Shown piece by piece: positions 9,186-17,737 of a stretch of 36,605 nucleotides of DNA. The notes under the pieces were generated by a model that saw only the letters and a program-made list of their open reading frames with translations, made no database searches and was not told where the DNA came from. The stretch spans positions 1 through 36,605 of the forward strand of contig SLNU01000031.1 in NCBI GenBank assembly GCA_007132865.1. Reading direction: 5' to 3'. The DNA comes from Bacteroidales bacterium. Lineage in GTDB: Bacteria; Bacteroidota; Bacteroidia; Bacteroidales; UBA7960. A program made the position numbers and the translations under genes. Every line of letters starts with the position of its first letter. Positions within the stretch are counted from its first letter, which is position 1.

Positions 9186-10355
9186 TTAGCCTGTGATGAC
9201 CGCTTCCAGCCGGGAGCAAACAATGCTCCACTGAAATTTGCCGGTTACATACCGGTGGCCACCATCCGCTATTTTCTGGCGGTATGCGGTGTCGTTTAAC
9301 AAAGATATGATAAGTTGTGCATAGTTCTCCGGGTCAGAGCCGATCAACACCTCACTCCCTTCTTCAGCCCCGAGGGCTTTGTTTGCGAGGTGGGAGGTGA
9401 TGCAAGGCAATCCCATGGCCATGGCCTCCAGAACTTTATTCTGCAATCCGGTCCCAATCTGCATTGGTGCCACGAATACCCTGGACTGGTTATAGTAAAT
9501 GCGCATGTCATCCACCCATCCGGTCACCTCCACGCGCTCGGAGGCCAGTCCGTAAACCGACTGGGCCGGGTTGGCCCCCGCAATCACCACCTTTACACCG
9601 GGAAGTTCCTGCCAGACAAATGGCATGATCTGATTGACAAGGAAAAGCGCCCCATTGATATTTGGAGGATAACCCATGTTGCCGCTAAAGATTACATCAT
9701 GGGATTTTTCCTGCTTCATGGGTCGGAAATACGAGAAATCAACCCCGTTGGGAATCACAGTAATCTCCTCCCTTTTTGGGTGGGGAATCAGCTTTTGGTC
9801 GGGAATGGAAATGATCGTTTTTTTCTGGAAACAATCGAATATGTCGTGTTCGTATTTCTTTACCCTCTGGAACTCCATCCTTAGCAGGAACTTCAGGTAC
9901 CAGGGCCCCACCACCAGCCTGCGGAATAGCCCCTGTGAAAAAACATCCTGGTAGTCTAGGGTTTTATCCAGGTCCCGCAAGTCCTTAACGTATTCTGCCG
10001 TACGTATCAGCTGGCAGAATAAATGGTCTGGCTTGTGCTCATCCAGCAGTGCATGGATCTTTTTCTGGATCCGCAGGCTGAAGAAATAGGCGACCTGGAA
10101 TGGCTTGCCGGTAAAGAAATTGCGGAGCAGCCGCAAAAGAATAAGAGGTTTTGAGATCCTGAAAATATGCAGGCTGCTTACATAGGGCTGCAGTACCTCC
10201 CTGGCCTTTTTGTGAACAGATGTATCACTCAGGGCGCATAGGACGATGTCATGGGTTTTGGACAACTCCCGGATCTGGTAAAAAGCCCGCAGTTTATCCC
10301 CCTTTTCAATCGGATAGGGCACCCTTGAAAGCAATACAAATATTTTTTTCCTCAA
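9186..10355 (-). CDS. Family-4 glycosyltransferase (TIGR03087-like)
   Basis: This is a GT-B glycosyltransferase of about 389 aa. It opens KIFVLLSRVPYPIEKGDKLR, close to the pattern of glycosyltransferases annotated as XrtA/PEP-CTERM-associated (TIGR03087). The C-terminal half has FSGNMGYPPN, VTGWVDDMRIYY and GTGLQNKVLEAMAMGLP, the nucleotide-sugar-binding E-x7-E region of GT4 enzymes. It has no signal peptide, so it is presumably cytosolic and acts on a lipid-linked sugar or similar acceptor; donor and acceptor cannot be read from sequence. The only reasonable start is TTG at 10355-10353. It sits between a second GT4 gene and ribBA, and a TACCTTTG motif in the 42-base gap upstream could give it its own promoter. 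Confidence 0.88.
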   Translation of the reverse strand: MRKKIFVLLSRVPYPIEKGDKLRAFYQIRELSKTHDIVLCALSDTSVHKKAREVLQPYVSSLHIFRISKPLILLRLLRNFFTGKPFQVAYFFSLRIQKKIHALLDEHKPDHLFCQLIRTAEYVKDLRDLDKTLDYQDVFSQGLFRRLVVGPWYLKFLLRMEFQRVKKYEHDIFDCFQKKTIISIPDQKLIPHPKREEITVIPNGVDFSYFRPMKQEKSHDVIFSGNMGYPPNINGALFLVNQIMPFVWQELPGVKVVIAGANPAQSVYGLASERVEVTGWVDDMRIYYNQSRVFVAPMQIGTGLQNKVLEAMAMGLPCITSHLANKALGAEEGSEVLIGSDPENYAQLIISLLNDTAYRQKIADGGHRYVTGKFQWSIVCSRLEAVITG

Positions 10356-10376
10356 ACCTCAGCCTGGAATTTTGGG

Positions 10377-10384
10377 CAAAGGTA
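10377..10384 (-). promoter_or_regulatory. Possible internal -7 element before the second glycosyltransferase
   Basis: The minus strand reads TACCTTTG (TAnnTTTG class) in the 42-base gap between the two glycosyltransferase genes, 21 bases before the TTG start. A -33 TTG at normal spacing is not present. It may be a weak internal promoter. Confidence 0.28.
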
Positions 10385-10397
10385 ATTATTAAAATGC

Positions 10398-11600
10398 TCA
10401 TCCGGTGCCAATGTCACGGTAAAACTTGATCAGCTTTTTAATGATGTGCTCTGTACGGAAATGCCCGATTGCAAACTCCCTTGCCTGGCGGGCGACCTGT
10501 GTGGCGGATTCTGGGTTTTCAAAGCAGTGCAGGATCCATTGGGCCATCTGTTCCGGTCCGTCTGCAAGAAAAAGATGCTCCCCGTGCCGGCACGGGATGC
10601 CTTCCGCCCCGATCCTGGTGGAAACAATGGGCCTGGCAGCCGCCATGCCTTCAATGATCTTAACCCGCATGCCCCCACCTGAGAGTAGGGGGACCACCAT
10701 CACGTGCTTGGAGAGGGCAAATGCAATGGCGTCGGGAACTTCGCCAATCACCCGGACACTTTCTGAGGCAAACCGGTGAAAGGAGGGTGGCATGCGTTTC
10801 CCTGCCAGGTAAAATTTCAGCCCCGGCATCCGGCTGACCACTTTTGGCCAGACCTGCTGCAGGAACCATTTGATTCCTTCCTGGTTTGGCCGCCAGTCCA
10901 TACTCCCAAGATGGAAAACGCTTGCGGCTTCAGGCTCCGGCAACGGATCGGGAACTTCCAGATCGGGCATGCCAACTGGAATGACCGTCGCAGGTCCCTT
11001 GAATCCCAGGCTTAAAAAATACTGCTCGTCCACCGGAGAAATGGCCGCCAGTCCGTCTACCTGATGAATTACCCTTTTTTCGTAAGCTTCAAGCCGGCGT
11101 GCCAGCAACTGAAGGTATTGCCTCCTGAGCGGTGTGCGGCAAGCTGCCGCCATTCGCCTCCAGATGAAATGTTCAATGTTATGCGCCCTGTAAACGACCG
11201 GCGCTTTTGAGAATTGCCTGATCACCGGCAGAAAGGGGGTCAGGTACAAACCTTCCAACTGTATGATGTCGAATGTTTGCCGTTGCAAGACTTCCTTCAG
11301 TTTTTGCTCCATGGCGCGGCTTCTGAAACGCTCCACGTTGTAAGACCTGCTGGTAAACAGGTTTCGGAAGGCTGGCCAGAGTCGGATTTTTGTGTTGATT
11401 GGAATGGCCTCGAATTCCGTTGCTTTTAAATAATCTGCAGGCAAGCGGGAAAGATCCGGCATCTGATGCTCCGGGGCAACTGCCAGCACCTTGACCTGTA
11501 TTCCCTCTTCCAACAGTCCCACGGTGACCTGGTGCATGGCTATGGACCCTCCATCCGACGGAGGGAAAGGGACCCTGTGGCATAATTGAAGAACCCGCAT
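10398..11600 (-). CDS. Family-4 glycosyltransferase
   Basis: This GT-B glycosyltransferase of 400 aa starts MRVLQLCHRVPFPPSDGGS, the nucleotide-binding-fold opening used by GT4 enzymes. YRAHNIEHFIWRR in the N-terminal domain contains the acceptor-side histidine/glutamate region. The C-terminal domain has FHLGSMDWRPNQEGIKWF, VIGEVPD and the donor-binding GGGMRVKIIEGMAAARPIVS. It is full length, without a signal peptide or membrane segment. It begins five bases after the LptF/G stop, so the two are very probably cotranscribed. I infer that it builds a glycan part of lipopolysaccharide or another surface polymer, because its partner moves LPS. The sugar is unknown. Confidence 0.9.
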   Translation of the reverse strand: MRVLQLCHRVPFPPSDGGSIAMHQVTVGLLEEGIQVKVLAVAPEHQMPDLSRLPADYLKATEFEAIPINTKIRLWPAFRNLFTSRSYNVERFRSRAMEQKLKEVLQRQTFDIIQLEGLYLTPFLPVIRQFSKAPVVYRAHNIEHFIWRRMAAACRTPLRRQYLQLLARRLEAYEKRVIHQVDGLAAISPVDEQYFLSLGFKGPATVIPVGMPDLEVPDPLPEPEAASVFHLGSMDWRPNQEGIKWFLQQVWPKVVSRMPGLKFYLAGKRMPPSFHRFASESVRVIGEVPDAIAFALSKHVMVVPLLSGGGMRVKIIEGMAAARPIVSTRIGAEGIPCRHGEHLFLADGPEQMAQWILHCFENPESATQVARQAREFAIGHFRTEHIIKKLIKFYRDIGTG

Positions 11601-11605
11601 GCTGC

Positions 11606-13039
11606 CTAGCTCCCCCTTTTTAAAAACACAAAAAAACGTTCAAACCGTCTTACGTAGCTGTCTATATCCAGCAGGCTGGAGTCGGTGGTGGCCTTGATGG
11701 TCAAAAGGATGCCGACGGGCAGCAGCAGGAAGGGCGCGATCCACATTCCCTGCCAGGCCTCCAATACGCCTTCCCTGGCAAATTTTTCACCCGTAATCGA
11801 GACCACATGGAACACCACAAAAAACAATACCGAAACCACCATGGGCAATCCGAATCCGCCCTTGCGAATAATCGCTCCCAGTGGGGCGCCGATCATGAAC
11901 AATACGATGCAGGCGAAAGACAGGGTGAATTTCCGGTGGAATTCAATCTGGTAGCGGGCCAGGGTCCTCTTTCGGTAGCGGAACTCCTCATGAGAAAATC
12001 CGGTATGGTCCTTGTTTGAACGGACCAGCTCCATGGCCTGGTTGATTACCATGGTCTCCAGTGCTTGATGCTGTTCGCTGCTCCTGAGGTTAATCATTCG
12101 CCTGTCACCCGGCGGCAAGCCTGCAATGTCGGCGGAGTCGATCCGTCCGAAAAAGTTCAGCCGGGACCTGTAGGAATGGATGAACTGTGATTTTTTCTCA
12201 TCCAGAGCAGTAGACAGGGTGTCTTCATAATAGATCAGCTGGCTGAGGTTCATCATGCGGAAATTGCTCTTAAACAGCTCCTCGTCCGTTCTGCGAAGGT
12301 CAAAGGAACTCAGGTCGAATTTTCGCGTCTGCTCCTCAAAATAAGTGCGTTGGAATGGTTTTGCAGGGTCCTGGGGATTGTCACCGGTTTCCTGGTAGTT
12401 CACCCCGTTATAAAGTGTAAGCACTAGTTGCCGTCCGTCCGGGGTCATCGCCATGGTACCCCATTCAGCCGTGGAGAGATTGATGTTGCCCCGGCGTTCT
12501 GTATGGTCGTAAATCTTGATGCCGTATAGCGTTTGTCCGTCCGCCCCCTTGTCACTGACCCGGATCACAAAATTGTCGATTCCCTTGTAGTATACCCCCT
12601 CCGTCAAGTTGAAGGCTGGCCTGTGGTGGCGTACATCGTAGAGCAGTGACAAGCCTTTCAGGTTGGCAACCGGAAGCACGTTGTTGGAGAAATAAAAAGC
12701 GGCCAACACCAGAAATGCCGAAACCATGACCAGGGGCCACATGATCTTGTTGAGTGAGATGCCGGCAGATTTGAATGCGACCAGTTCATAGTGTTCCCCC
12801 AGGGCACCCATGGTCATGATGGACGATAAAAGCACGGCCAGCGGAAGTGCCAGTGGGACAAATCCGGCAGACATGTAAAACAGCAGCTCTCCGAGGACAT
12901 ACCACTCCAGTCCCTTTCCGACCAGGTCATCTATATACTTCCACAGGAATTGCATCAACAGGATGAACATGGCAATGAAGAAGGTCGCCACGAATGGTCC
13001 GATGTAAGATGAAAGTACAAGTTTGTGGAGCTTCTTCAT
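11606..13039 (-). CDS. LptF/LptG-family permease of the LPS exporter
   Basis: This YjgP/YjgQ-family membrane protein pairs with LptB (ATPase) and LptC to extract LPS from the inner membrane and pass it to the periplasmic bridge. The 477-aa protein has three N-terminal membrane segments (about 13-35, 50-80, 97-120), a large periplasmic jellyroll-like domain, and three C-terminal segments (around CIVLFMIGAPLGAII, GLPMVVSVLFFVVFHVV and MWIAPFLLLPVGILL). The RKGGFGLPM segment is typical of the family. It is longer than proteobacterial LptF/G, as is usual in Bacteroidota. Sequence alone does not say whether it is LptF or LptG. It heads a minus-strand block of two glycosyltransferases and ribBA. 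Confidence 0.93.
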   Translation of the reverse strand: MKKLHKLVLSSYIGPFVATFFIAMFILLMQFLWKYIDDLVGKGLEWYVLGELLFYMSAGFVPLALPLAVLLSSIMTMGALGEHYELVAFKSAGISLNKIMWPLVMVSAFLVLAAFYFSNNVLPVANLKGLSLLYDVRHHRPAFNLTEGVYYKGIDNFVIRVSDKGADGQTLYGIKIYDHTERRGNINLSTAEWGTMAMTPDGRQLVLTLYNGVNYQETGDNPQDPAKPFQRTYFEEQTRKFDLSSFDLRRTDEELFKSNFRMMNLSQLIYYEDTLSTALDEKKSQFIHSYRSRLNFFGRIDSADIAGLPPGDRRMINLRSSEQHQALETMVINQAMELVRSNKDHTGFSHEEFRYRKRTLARYQIEFHRKFTLSFACIVLFMIGAPLGAIIRKGGFGLPMVVSVLFFVVFHVVSITGEKFAREGVLEAWQGMWIAPFLLLPVGILLTIKATTDSSLLDIDSYVRRFERFFVFLKRGS

Positions 13040-13056
13040 ATGGAGTCAAGGCTATG

Positions 13057-13064
13057 CAAATATA
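13057..13064 (-). promoter_or_regulatory. Possible -7 element for the LptF/G block (TATATTTG)
   Basis: The minus strand reads TATATTTG, a TAnnTTTG match 17 bases upstream of the permease ATG. No clear -33 TTG accompanies it. It is the only candidate promoter I see for the four-gene minus-strand block. Confidence 0.33.
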
Positions 13065-13119
13065 AAAAATCCACAGAGGCTTTATACCTTAGCCGATCTT
13101 TTATTATATTAAGCCACTA

Positions 13120-13180
13120 ATTCGCGGACCAGATTGTGGCACGCATTCGCGGACCGGAGTATGGCACGCATTCGCAGATC
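13120..13180. repeat. 25-base imperfect tandem repeat, two copies plus a partial third
   Basis: Copies lie at 13120-13144 and 13145-13169, with a degenerate third beginning at 13170. Each begins ATTCGC and the first two end TGGCACGC. The repeat is in the 180-base space between the divergent permease and hydrolase genes, about 40-100 bases before the hydrolase start. It is open in the hydrolase frame, so an upstream GTG could read into it, but the lipoprotein signal begins later. Confidence 0.7.
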
Positions 13181-13219
13181 AAGGTCATAGGATCTGTTCC
13201 TGAGGCAAGGCAAAGCACT

Positions 13220-14323
13220 ATGGAGAAGGCAGCAATCAAAAAGGGTATGGAAAGCAGGGCGGGACGAATGCTGCTGCTGGCAGCAGCGTTCGCCTGCCTG
13301 TTGCCTGCCTGTTCTGTCTATTATTTCCCACATCATGCCCATTCCGATATCCATGAATTCCAGATGCTTGAGATCAATGGCATCAGGCAGGCCGTATTGG
13401 TGAGAGGCAATGATGTGTCCAACCCGGTATTGGTGTATCTGCATGGCGGACCCGGTTTTCCGCTGTTTCCCTTCGAGCCGGCAGGTGAAACCATGCAGCG
13501 ACTGGAGGAGGACTTTACCTTGGTGTACTGGGAGCAGCGTGGAACGGGTAAATCCTTCAGCAGGGGAATTCCTTCCCAATCCATGTCGATCGACCAATTT
13601 GTGGAAGATGCACGCGTGGTCACCGCCTTTGCCCTGGAGTTGACCGGACAGGAAAGGGCCTTTGTATGGGGACATTCCTGGGGGAGCGGTATAGGTGTGC
13701 TGCTGGCTGCCCGCTATCCGGAGCTCATCGAAGCCTATATCTCGACCGGACAAAGTGTGAATCCCTTCCTGAACGAACGCATCGGCTTGGAGTTTGTCAG
13801 GGAGCGTGCCCTTCAGGAAAACAACCGCAGGGCACTCAGGCAACTGGAGTGGATTGACACCATACCCGATAATTACACCCTGGCAGATGCCCTGACAATC
13901 AGGCGCTGGGTTTACCGTTTTGGGGGGGTCGTCAGGGAAAGCACCCACGAAAGGCCATATGTGGACCTGCAGGAGATTGCGGACATGCTGACAGCTCCCG
14001 AGTACAGCATTGGCGAGCGTATCAACCTGATCCTCTCCCCACTTTATTCTGTGGGAAAACTCTGGGACGAGATAAAAAAAATGGACCTGAACCGGGATGC
14101 ACCCCGGGTCGAGGTTCCGGTGTACTTCTTACTTGGCCGGCACGATGTGATCGTCTCCTCAGCGCTGGCAGCAGCATATTTTGAGGAATTGCAGGCAACG
14201 GCAGGGAAAACCCTCCACTGGTTCGAACATTCTGCCCACCGACCGCAAAAGGAGGAAAGGGAGAAGTTCCTGGAGATCATGAAAGAGATCCGGGAAAGCT
14301 ACTTCAGGCAAGCCGGGAATTAA
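13220..14323 (+). CDS. Lipoprotein alpha/beta hydrolase (proline iminopeptidase-like)
   Basis: This is an alpha/beta-hydrolase related to proline iminopeptidases. From ATG 13220 the protein is 367 aa, with a basic start, a hydrophobic stretch and lipobox LLPAC (Cys31), so it is probably anchored in the outer or inner membrane. Motifs in order are HGGPG (oxyanion loop, about 75-79), WEQRGTGKS, GHSWGS (nucleophile Ser about 153), GRHDVIV (catalytic Asp) and EHSAHRPQ (catalytic His). The triad is complete. The substrate is not readable; a peptide or ester released in the periplasm or at the surface is plausible. In-frame starts upstream (13136 and others) would put 28 unlikely residues, including repeat sequence, ahead of the signal. 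Its stop overlaps the stop of the convergent SDR gene. Confidence 0.88.
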   Translation: MEKAAIKKGMESRAGRMLLLAAAFACLLPACSVYYFPHHAHSDIHEFQMLEINGIRQAVLVRGNDVSNPVLVYLHGGPGFPLFPFEPAGETMQRLEEDFTLVYWEQRGTGKSFSRGIPSQSMSIDQFVEDARVVTAFALELTGQERAFVWGHSWGSGIGVLLAARYPELIEAYISTGQSVNPFLNERIGLEFVRERALQENNRRALRQLEWIDTIPDNYTLADALTIRRWVYRFGGVVRESTHERPYVDLQEIADMLTAPEYSIGERINLILSPLYSVGKLWDEIKKMDLNRDAPRVEVPVYFLLGRHDVIVSSALAAAYFEELQATAGKTLHWFEHSAHRPQKEEREKFLEIMKEIRESYFRQAGN

Positions 14324-15174
14324 TGCGCCCCACCTTGATGTGCCTCACCGTGATGTGACCCGGCGTAATGTGACCCGCCGTGATGTGACCCGCCGTGATG
14401 TGACCCGCCCTGGCTTTCGTCCCTTCTGATCACCGTCGCCGAAGCCTGTGCCGAAGGCATTAGTAACAGATCATCCACGTTGACATGGCCGGGCATGTCG
14501 ATTGCAAACTTAACCGCCACTGCCACGTCCTCCCCGCTCAGGGGCCGGAATCCACTGTACACGCCTTTGGCCTTCTGTGCATCCCCATGGAACCTGACCA
14601 GGCTAAACTCGGTCTCGACTGCGCCGGGACTGACCTGGCTGACCCGGATGCCATAAGGCAGCAGGTCCAGCCGCATTCCCTTGGTGAGGGAACTTACCGC
14701 ATGCTTGGTGGCACAATAAACGTTGCCGTTGGGGTAGGTTTCCCTTCCTGCGATGGAGCCAATGTTGATGATCTGTCCCTGCCCGCGTTCTATCATAAGT
14801 GGTATCACGGCCCGGCTGACATACAACAATCCTTTTACATTGGTGTCAATCATCTGGTCCCACTCCCCGGGATCTCCTCCGTCAATGCCTGACAAGCCCA
14901 GTGCCAGACCGGCATTGTTTATCAGCACGTCGATGTTTTTCCAGCCGGAAGGCAGCTTGCTGATGCCGGTTTCTACTGCGGCCCGGTCCCTTACATCCAT
15001 ACCCAGAAAATGGACCCCGCCGGCCCCCGCTTTTTTCAGTTCTTTACTGAGCCGCTCAAGGCGATCCAATCGCCTGCCGGTCAGAACAAGGCGGTGGCCA
15101 TCCACTGCCAGCAGCCTGGCGCAGGCTTCGCCGATGCCACTGCTGGCCCCGGTAATCATGATGGTTTTTGTCAT
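14320..15174 (-). CDS. Short-chain dehydrogenase/reductase with His-rich repeat tail
   Basis: This is a classical SDR: NAD(P)-binding TGASSGIGEA (about 8-17), NNAG (about 90), and the catalytic serine followed by YCATKHA (Tyr-x3-Lys). The core resembles NADP-dependent serine/3-hydroxy acid dehydrogenases of the YdfG type, which oxidise L-allo-threonine, serine or 3-hydroxypropionate; that substrate assignment is an inference. After the normal SDR end (about residue 255) comes a tail of about six GGSHH-like pentapeptides, encoded by 15-base repeats at 14323-14410 and rich in histidine and glycine. This could bind Ni, Zn or Cu, or be a harmless by-product of repeat expansion. The stop shares bases with the stop of the convergent hydrolase (14320-14323). 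Confidence 0.92.
   Translation of the reverse strand: MTKTIMITGASSGIGEACARLLAVDGHRLVLTGRRLDRLERLSKELKKAGAGGVHFLGMDVRDRAAVETGISKLPSGWKNIDVLINNAGLALGLSGIDGGDPGEWDQMIDTNVKGLLYVSRAVIPLMIERGQGQIINIGSIAGRETYPNGNVYCATKHAVSSLTKGMRLDLLPYGIRVSQVSPGAVETEFSLVRFHGDAQKAKGVYSGFRPLSGEDVAVAVKFAIDMPGHVNVDDLLLMPSAQASATVIRRDESQGGSHHGGSHHGGSHYAGSHHGEAHQGGAH
14323..14410 (-). repeat. 15-base tandem repeat encoding the SDR His-rich tail
   Basis: About six copies of a 15-base unit encode Gly-Gly-Ser-His-His and variants (SHY, EAHQ, GAH toward the stop). The copies farthest from the stop are the most alike and those next to the stop the most diverged. The unit length preserves the reading frame. It lies at the extreme 3' end of the gene, like other repeats in this window. 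Confidence 0.85.
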
Positions 15175-15325
15175 AAAGCAATTTCAATAGATACGTTGTA
15201 CCTGCAATCCCCATTGCCCCGGAAAGCCCGGGAACGGGTTGCCGTCCACAAATTAGTTGAATAAACCTCCCCAAATTTAATTGATTATTGGGAAAGAAAT
15301 GTTTCTCAGGCAGCGGGATGTTACG

Positions 15326-15333
15326 TATTTTTG
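15326..15333 (+). promoter_or_regulatory. Possible purL -7 element (TATTTTTG)
   Basis: TATTTTTG matches TAnnTTTG 25 bases before the purL ATG. I cannot find a -33 TTG at the usual distance. A second motif on the other strand (TAAATTTG, 15272-15279) could serve the divergent SDR gene. Nothing else is recognisable in this 184-base gap. Confidence 0.3.
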
Positions 15334-15358
15334 CCGATAACCTTATGCCATTAAAGAT

Positions 15359-17599
15359 ATGGACCATTTGACAAGTACCTCGATTCCAGGAATGGAAACC
15401 GCAGCCAAACTCGGGATATTACCGGAAGAATACGATGCCATAGTGGAATACCTGGGGCGTAAACCCAATTTTACGGAACTGAGCGTGTACTCGGTGATGT
15501 GGTCGGAACATTGTTCCTATAAGAACTCCATTAAATGGCTCAAAACGCTCCCTCGTAAAGGTCCCCATCTGCTGGCGGAGGCAGGGGATGAGAATGCGGG
15601 TCTGGTGGACCTTGGAGACGGCATTGCCTGTGCGTTCAAGATCGAGTCACACAACCATCCATCTGCATTGGAACCATACCAGGGCGCTGCCACCGGTGTA
15701 GGGGGAATCAACCGCGATATATTCACGATGGGCGCCCGGCCGATCGCACAGCTGAACTCCCTGCGTTTCGGCAATCCGGCGCTCGAGCGTACCAAATGGT
15801 TGCTAAAGGGTGTCGTGAAAGGGATCGGTGACTATGGCAATGCATTTGGAGTTCCGGTGGTGGCCGGAGAAGTGTTTTTTGACGATTGTTACAATACCAA
15901 CCCCCTGGTAAATGCCATGTCGGTCGGCGTGGTAAAAACCGGGAATACGATATCCGCCATTTCTTACGGCAAGGGCAACCCCGTGTTTATTGTCGGATCG
16001 TCTACCGGGAAAGACGGGATCCATGGTGCCACCTTTGCCTCGGAAGACATTACCGAAGCATCGGCCGAAAAGATTCCTGCCGTGCAGGTCGGCGACCCTT
16101 TCCAGGAAAAACTATTGCTGGAGGCCAGCCTTGAAGTAATCAAGACCGGTGCCGTGGTCGGCATGCAGGATATGGGAGCGGCCGGAATCACCTGTTCGAC
16201 CAGTGAAATGTCTGCCAAAGGCAAGCACGGCATGGTCATTCACCTCGACAAAGTGCCCATGAGGCAGAAAGACATGCAGCCATTCGAGATCCTGCTCAGT
16301 GAATCCCAGGAGCGCATGCTGGTGGTGGTGGAAAAGGGCCGGGAAAAGGAAGTAGAGGCCGTTTTTGAGAAGTGGGACCTGAACTGTGTGCAGATCGGGG
16401 AGGTGATAGAAGGGGACATCCTCAGGTATTATATGCATGGGGAACTGGTTGCCGAGGTGCCGGCCGACAGCCTGGTTTTGGGTGGCGGTGCGCCGGTATA
16501 CGAACGGGAATATACAGAACCATCCTACTATAAGGAAAAAGACAAATTCCACATGGACCAGGTTCCGTTGCCTGAAGATTTGCCTGCCGCCGCAAAGGCG
16601 CTGCTGTCCCATCCGAATATCGCATCAAAGAATTGGGTTATAGAACAATATGATACCATGGTGGGCACCAAGAATATGAGTACCAATGTATTGTCGGATG
16701 CTGCAGTGGTGAACCTGAAAGGGACCCGCAAGGCGCTGGCCCTGACTGTGGACTGCAATTCCCGCTACGTGCATGCTGATCCGGATATCGGCTGTGCCAT
16801 TGCCGTGGCCGAAGCCGCACGCAATATCGTATGTGCAGGAGGGGAGCCTTCTGCCATCACCAATTGCCTGAATTTTGGAAATCCTTACAACCCTGAGGTT
16901 TACTGGCAGTTCGTCGGTGCCATCAAAGGCATGAGCCGCGCCTGCCTGCGTTTTGAAACCCCTGTCACCGGCGGAAATGTTAGCTTCTACAACCAGGCTT
17001 CCTCGGGTGACAGCTCCGAACCGGTATTCCCTACTCCGGTAATCGGCATGATGGGGGTGCTGCCTGACAAGGACCTGCAGACCGGCATTGCATTCAGGAA
17101 GGAGGGAGACCTGGTCTTTCTGATCGGCAGCTCAAGGAACGACATCAATTGTTCGGAATATCTTTACAGCTACCACAAGGTGAAACTTTCCCCGCCCCCG
17201 TATTTTGACCTGGAGGAAGAATACCAGGTGCACCAGGCGGTGAAGGAGCTGATCCGGTCGGGCTTGCTGCAGAGCGCACATGACGTGGCCGACGGTGGTT
17301 TGTTCGTGACCTTATTCGAAAAGGCAGTGGCGGGGAACCTGGGTTGTACCATTGACTGCGACCACGAAATCCGCAAGGATGCTTTCCTGTTCGGGGAAGC
17401 CCAGGGCAGGGTGGTGGTCAGTGTCCGGCCTGAAGACCAGGGTGCGTTTGCGGAGATGCTTTCCCAAACCGATGTGGAATTCTCGTTGCTTGGAGAGGTT
17501 GGCGGACAGGAGATTTTGATTGACGGGGAAAGCTTCGGGAGCCTGGAGCAGCTGAATAAGATCCATACCGGGACATTCCCCGCGATTTTGGGGGAATAA
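15359..17599 (+). CDS. purL: Phosphoribosylformylglycinamidine synthase subunit PurL (small type)
   Basis: PurL converts FGAR to FGAM with ATP in purine synthesis, using ammonia from PurQ within a PurS-PurQ-PurL complex. The 746-aa length and the absence of a glutaminase domain mark the small form. It has the catalytic EHCSYK (His51), SHNHPSALEPYQGAATGVGG (ATP/Mg site), GAAGITCSTSEMSAKGKHG, and VTGGNVSFYN in the second half. Both AIRS-like halves are present. No purS or purQ is adjacent, so they must lie elsewhere. ATG 15359 gives a normal N-terminus; an AT-rich stretch rather than a Shine-Dalgarno site precedes it. The next gene starts about 140 bases later. Confidence 0.97.
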   Translation: MDHLTSTSIPGMETAAKLGILPEEYDAIVEYLGRKPNFTELSVYSVMWSEHCSYKNSIKWLKTLPRKGPHLLAEAGDENAGLVDLGDGIACAFKIESHNHPSALEPYQGAATGVGGINRDIFTMGARPIAQLNSLRFGNPALERTKWLLKGVVKGIGDYGNAFGVPVVAGEVFFDDCYNTNPLVNAMSVGVVKTGNTISAISYGKGNPVFIVGSSTGKDGIHGATFASEDITEASAEKIPAVQVGDPFQEKLLLEASLEVIKTGAVVGMQDMGAAGITCSTSEMSAKGKHGMVIHLDKVPMRQKDMQPFEILLSESQERMLVVVEKGREKEVEAVFEKWDLNCVQIGEVIEGDILRYYMHGELVAEVPADSLVLGGGAPVYEREYTEPSYYKEKDKFHMDQVPLPEDLPAAAKALLSHPNIASKNWVIEQYDTMVGTKNMSTNVLSDAAVVNLKGTRKALALTVDCNSRYVHADPDIGCAIAVAEAARNIVCAGGEPSAITNCLNFGNPYNPEVYWQFVGAIKGMSRACLRFETPVTGGNVSFYNQASSGDSSEPVFPTPVIGMMGVLPDKDLQTGIAFRKEGDLVFLIGSSRNDINCSEYLYSYHKVKLSPPPYFDLEEEYQVHQAVKELIRSGLLQSAHDVADGGLFVTLFEKAVAGNLGCTIDCDHEIRKDAFLFGEAQGRVVVSVRPEDQGAFAEMLSQTDVEFSLLGEVGGQEILIDGESFGSLEQLNKIHTGTFPAILGE

Positions 17600-17682
17600 C
17601 AGGAAAGTTTACCGAAAGACGGTATGCCAAATAAGTCTCATTTAGTGAATTCACGGATGTATATTCCGCAAAGGAGCGCAAT

Positions 17683-17736
17683 CGCCTTTGCCTGGGCTTG
17701 CGCCTTCGCCTGGGCTCGCGCCTGCGCTTGCGCCCG
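17683..17736. repeat. 18-base GC-rich tandem repeat, three copies, ending at a start codon
   Basis: Copies lie at 17683-17700, 17701-17718 and 17719-17736. The first two differ at two positions (CGCCTTTGCC versus CGCCTTCGCC, and CTTG versus CTCG); the third is more diverged. The next base plus one is the ATG of the solute-binding lipoprotein (17738). If translation begins upstream, the repeat would encode an Ala/Trp/Cys-rich extension. Confidence 0.8.
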
Positions 17737-17737
17737 T

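Noticed and set aside
13109..13948. 279-residue minus-strand reading frame opposite the alpha/beta hydrolase
   Set aside because: The plus-strand hydrolase has an intact catalytic triad and lipobox; the antisense frame has no recognisable motif.
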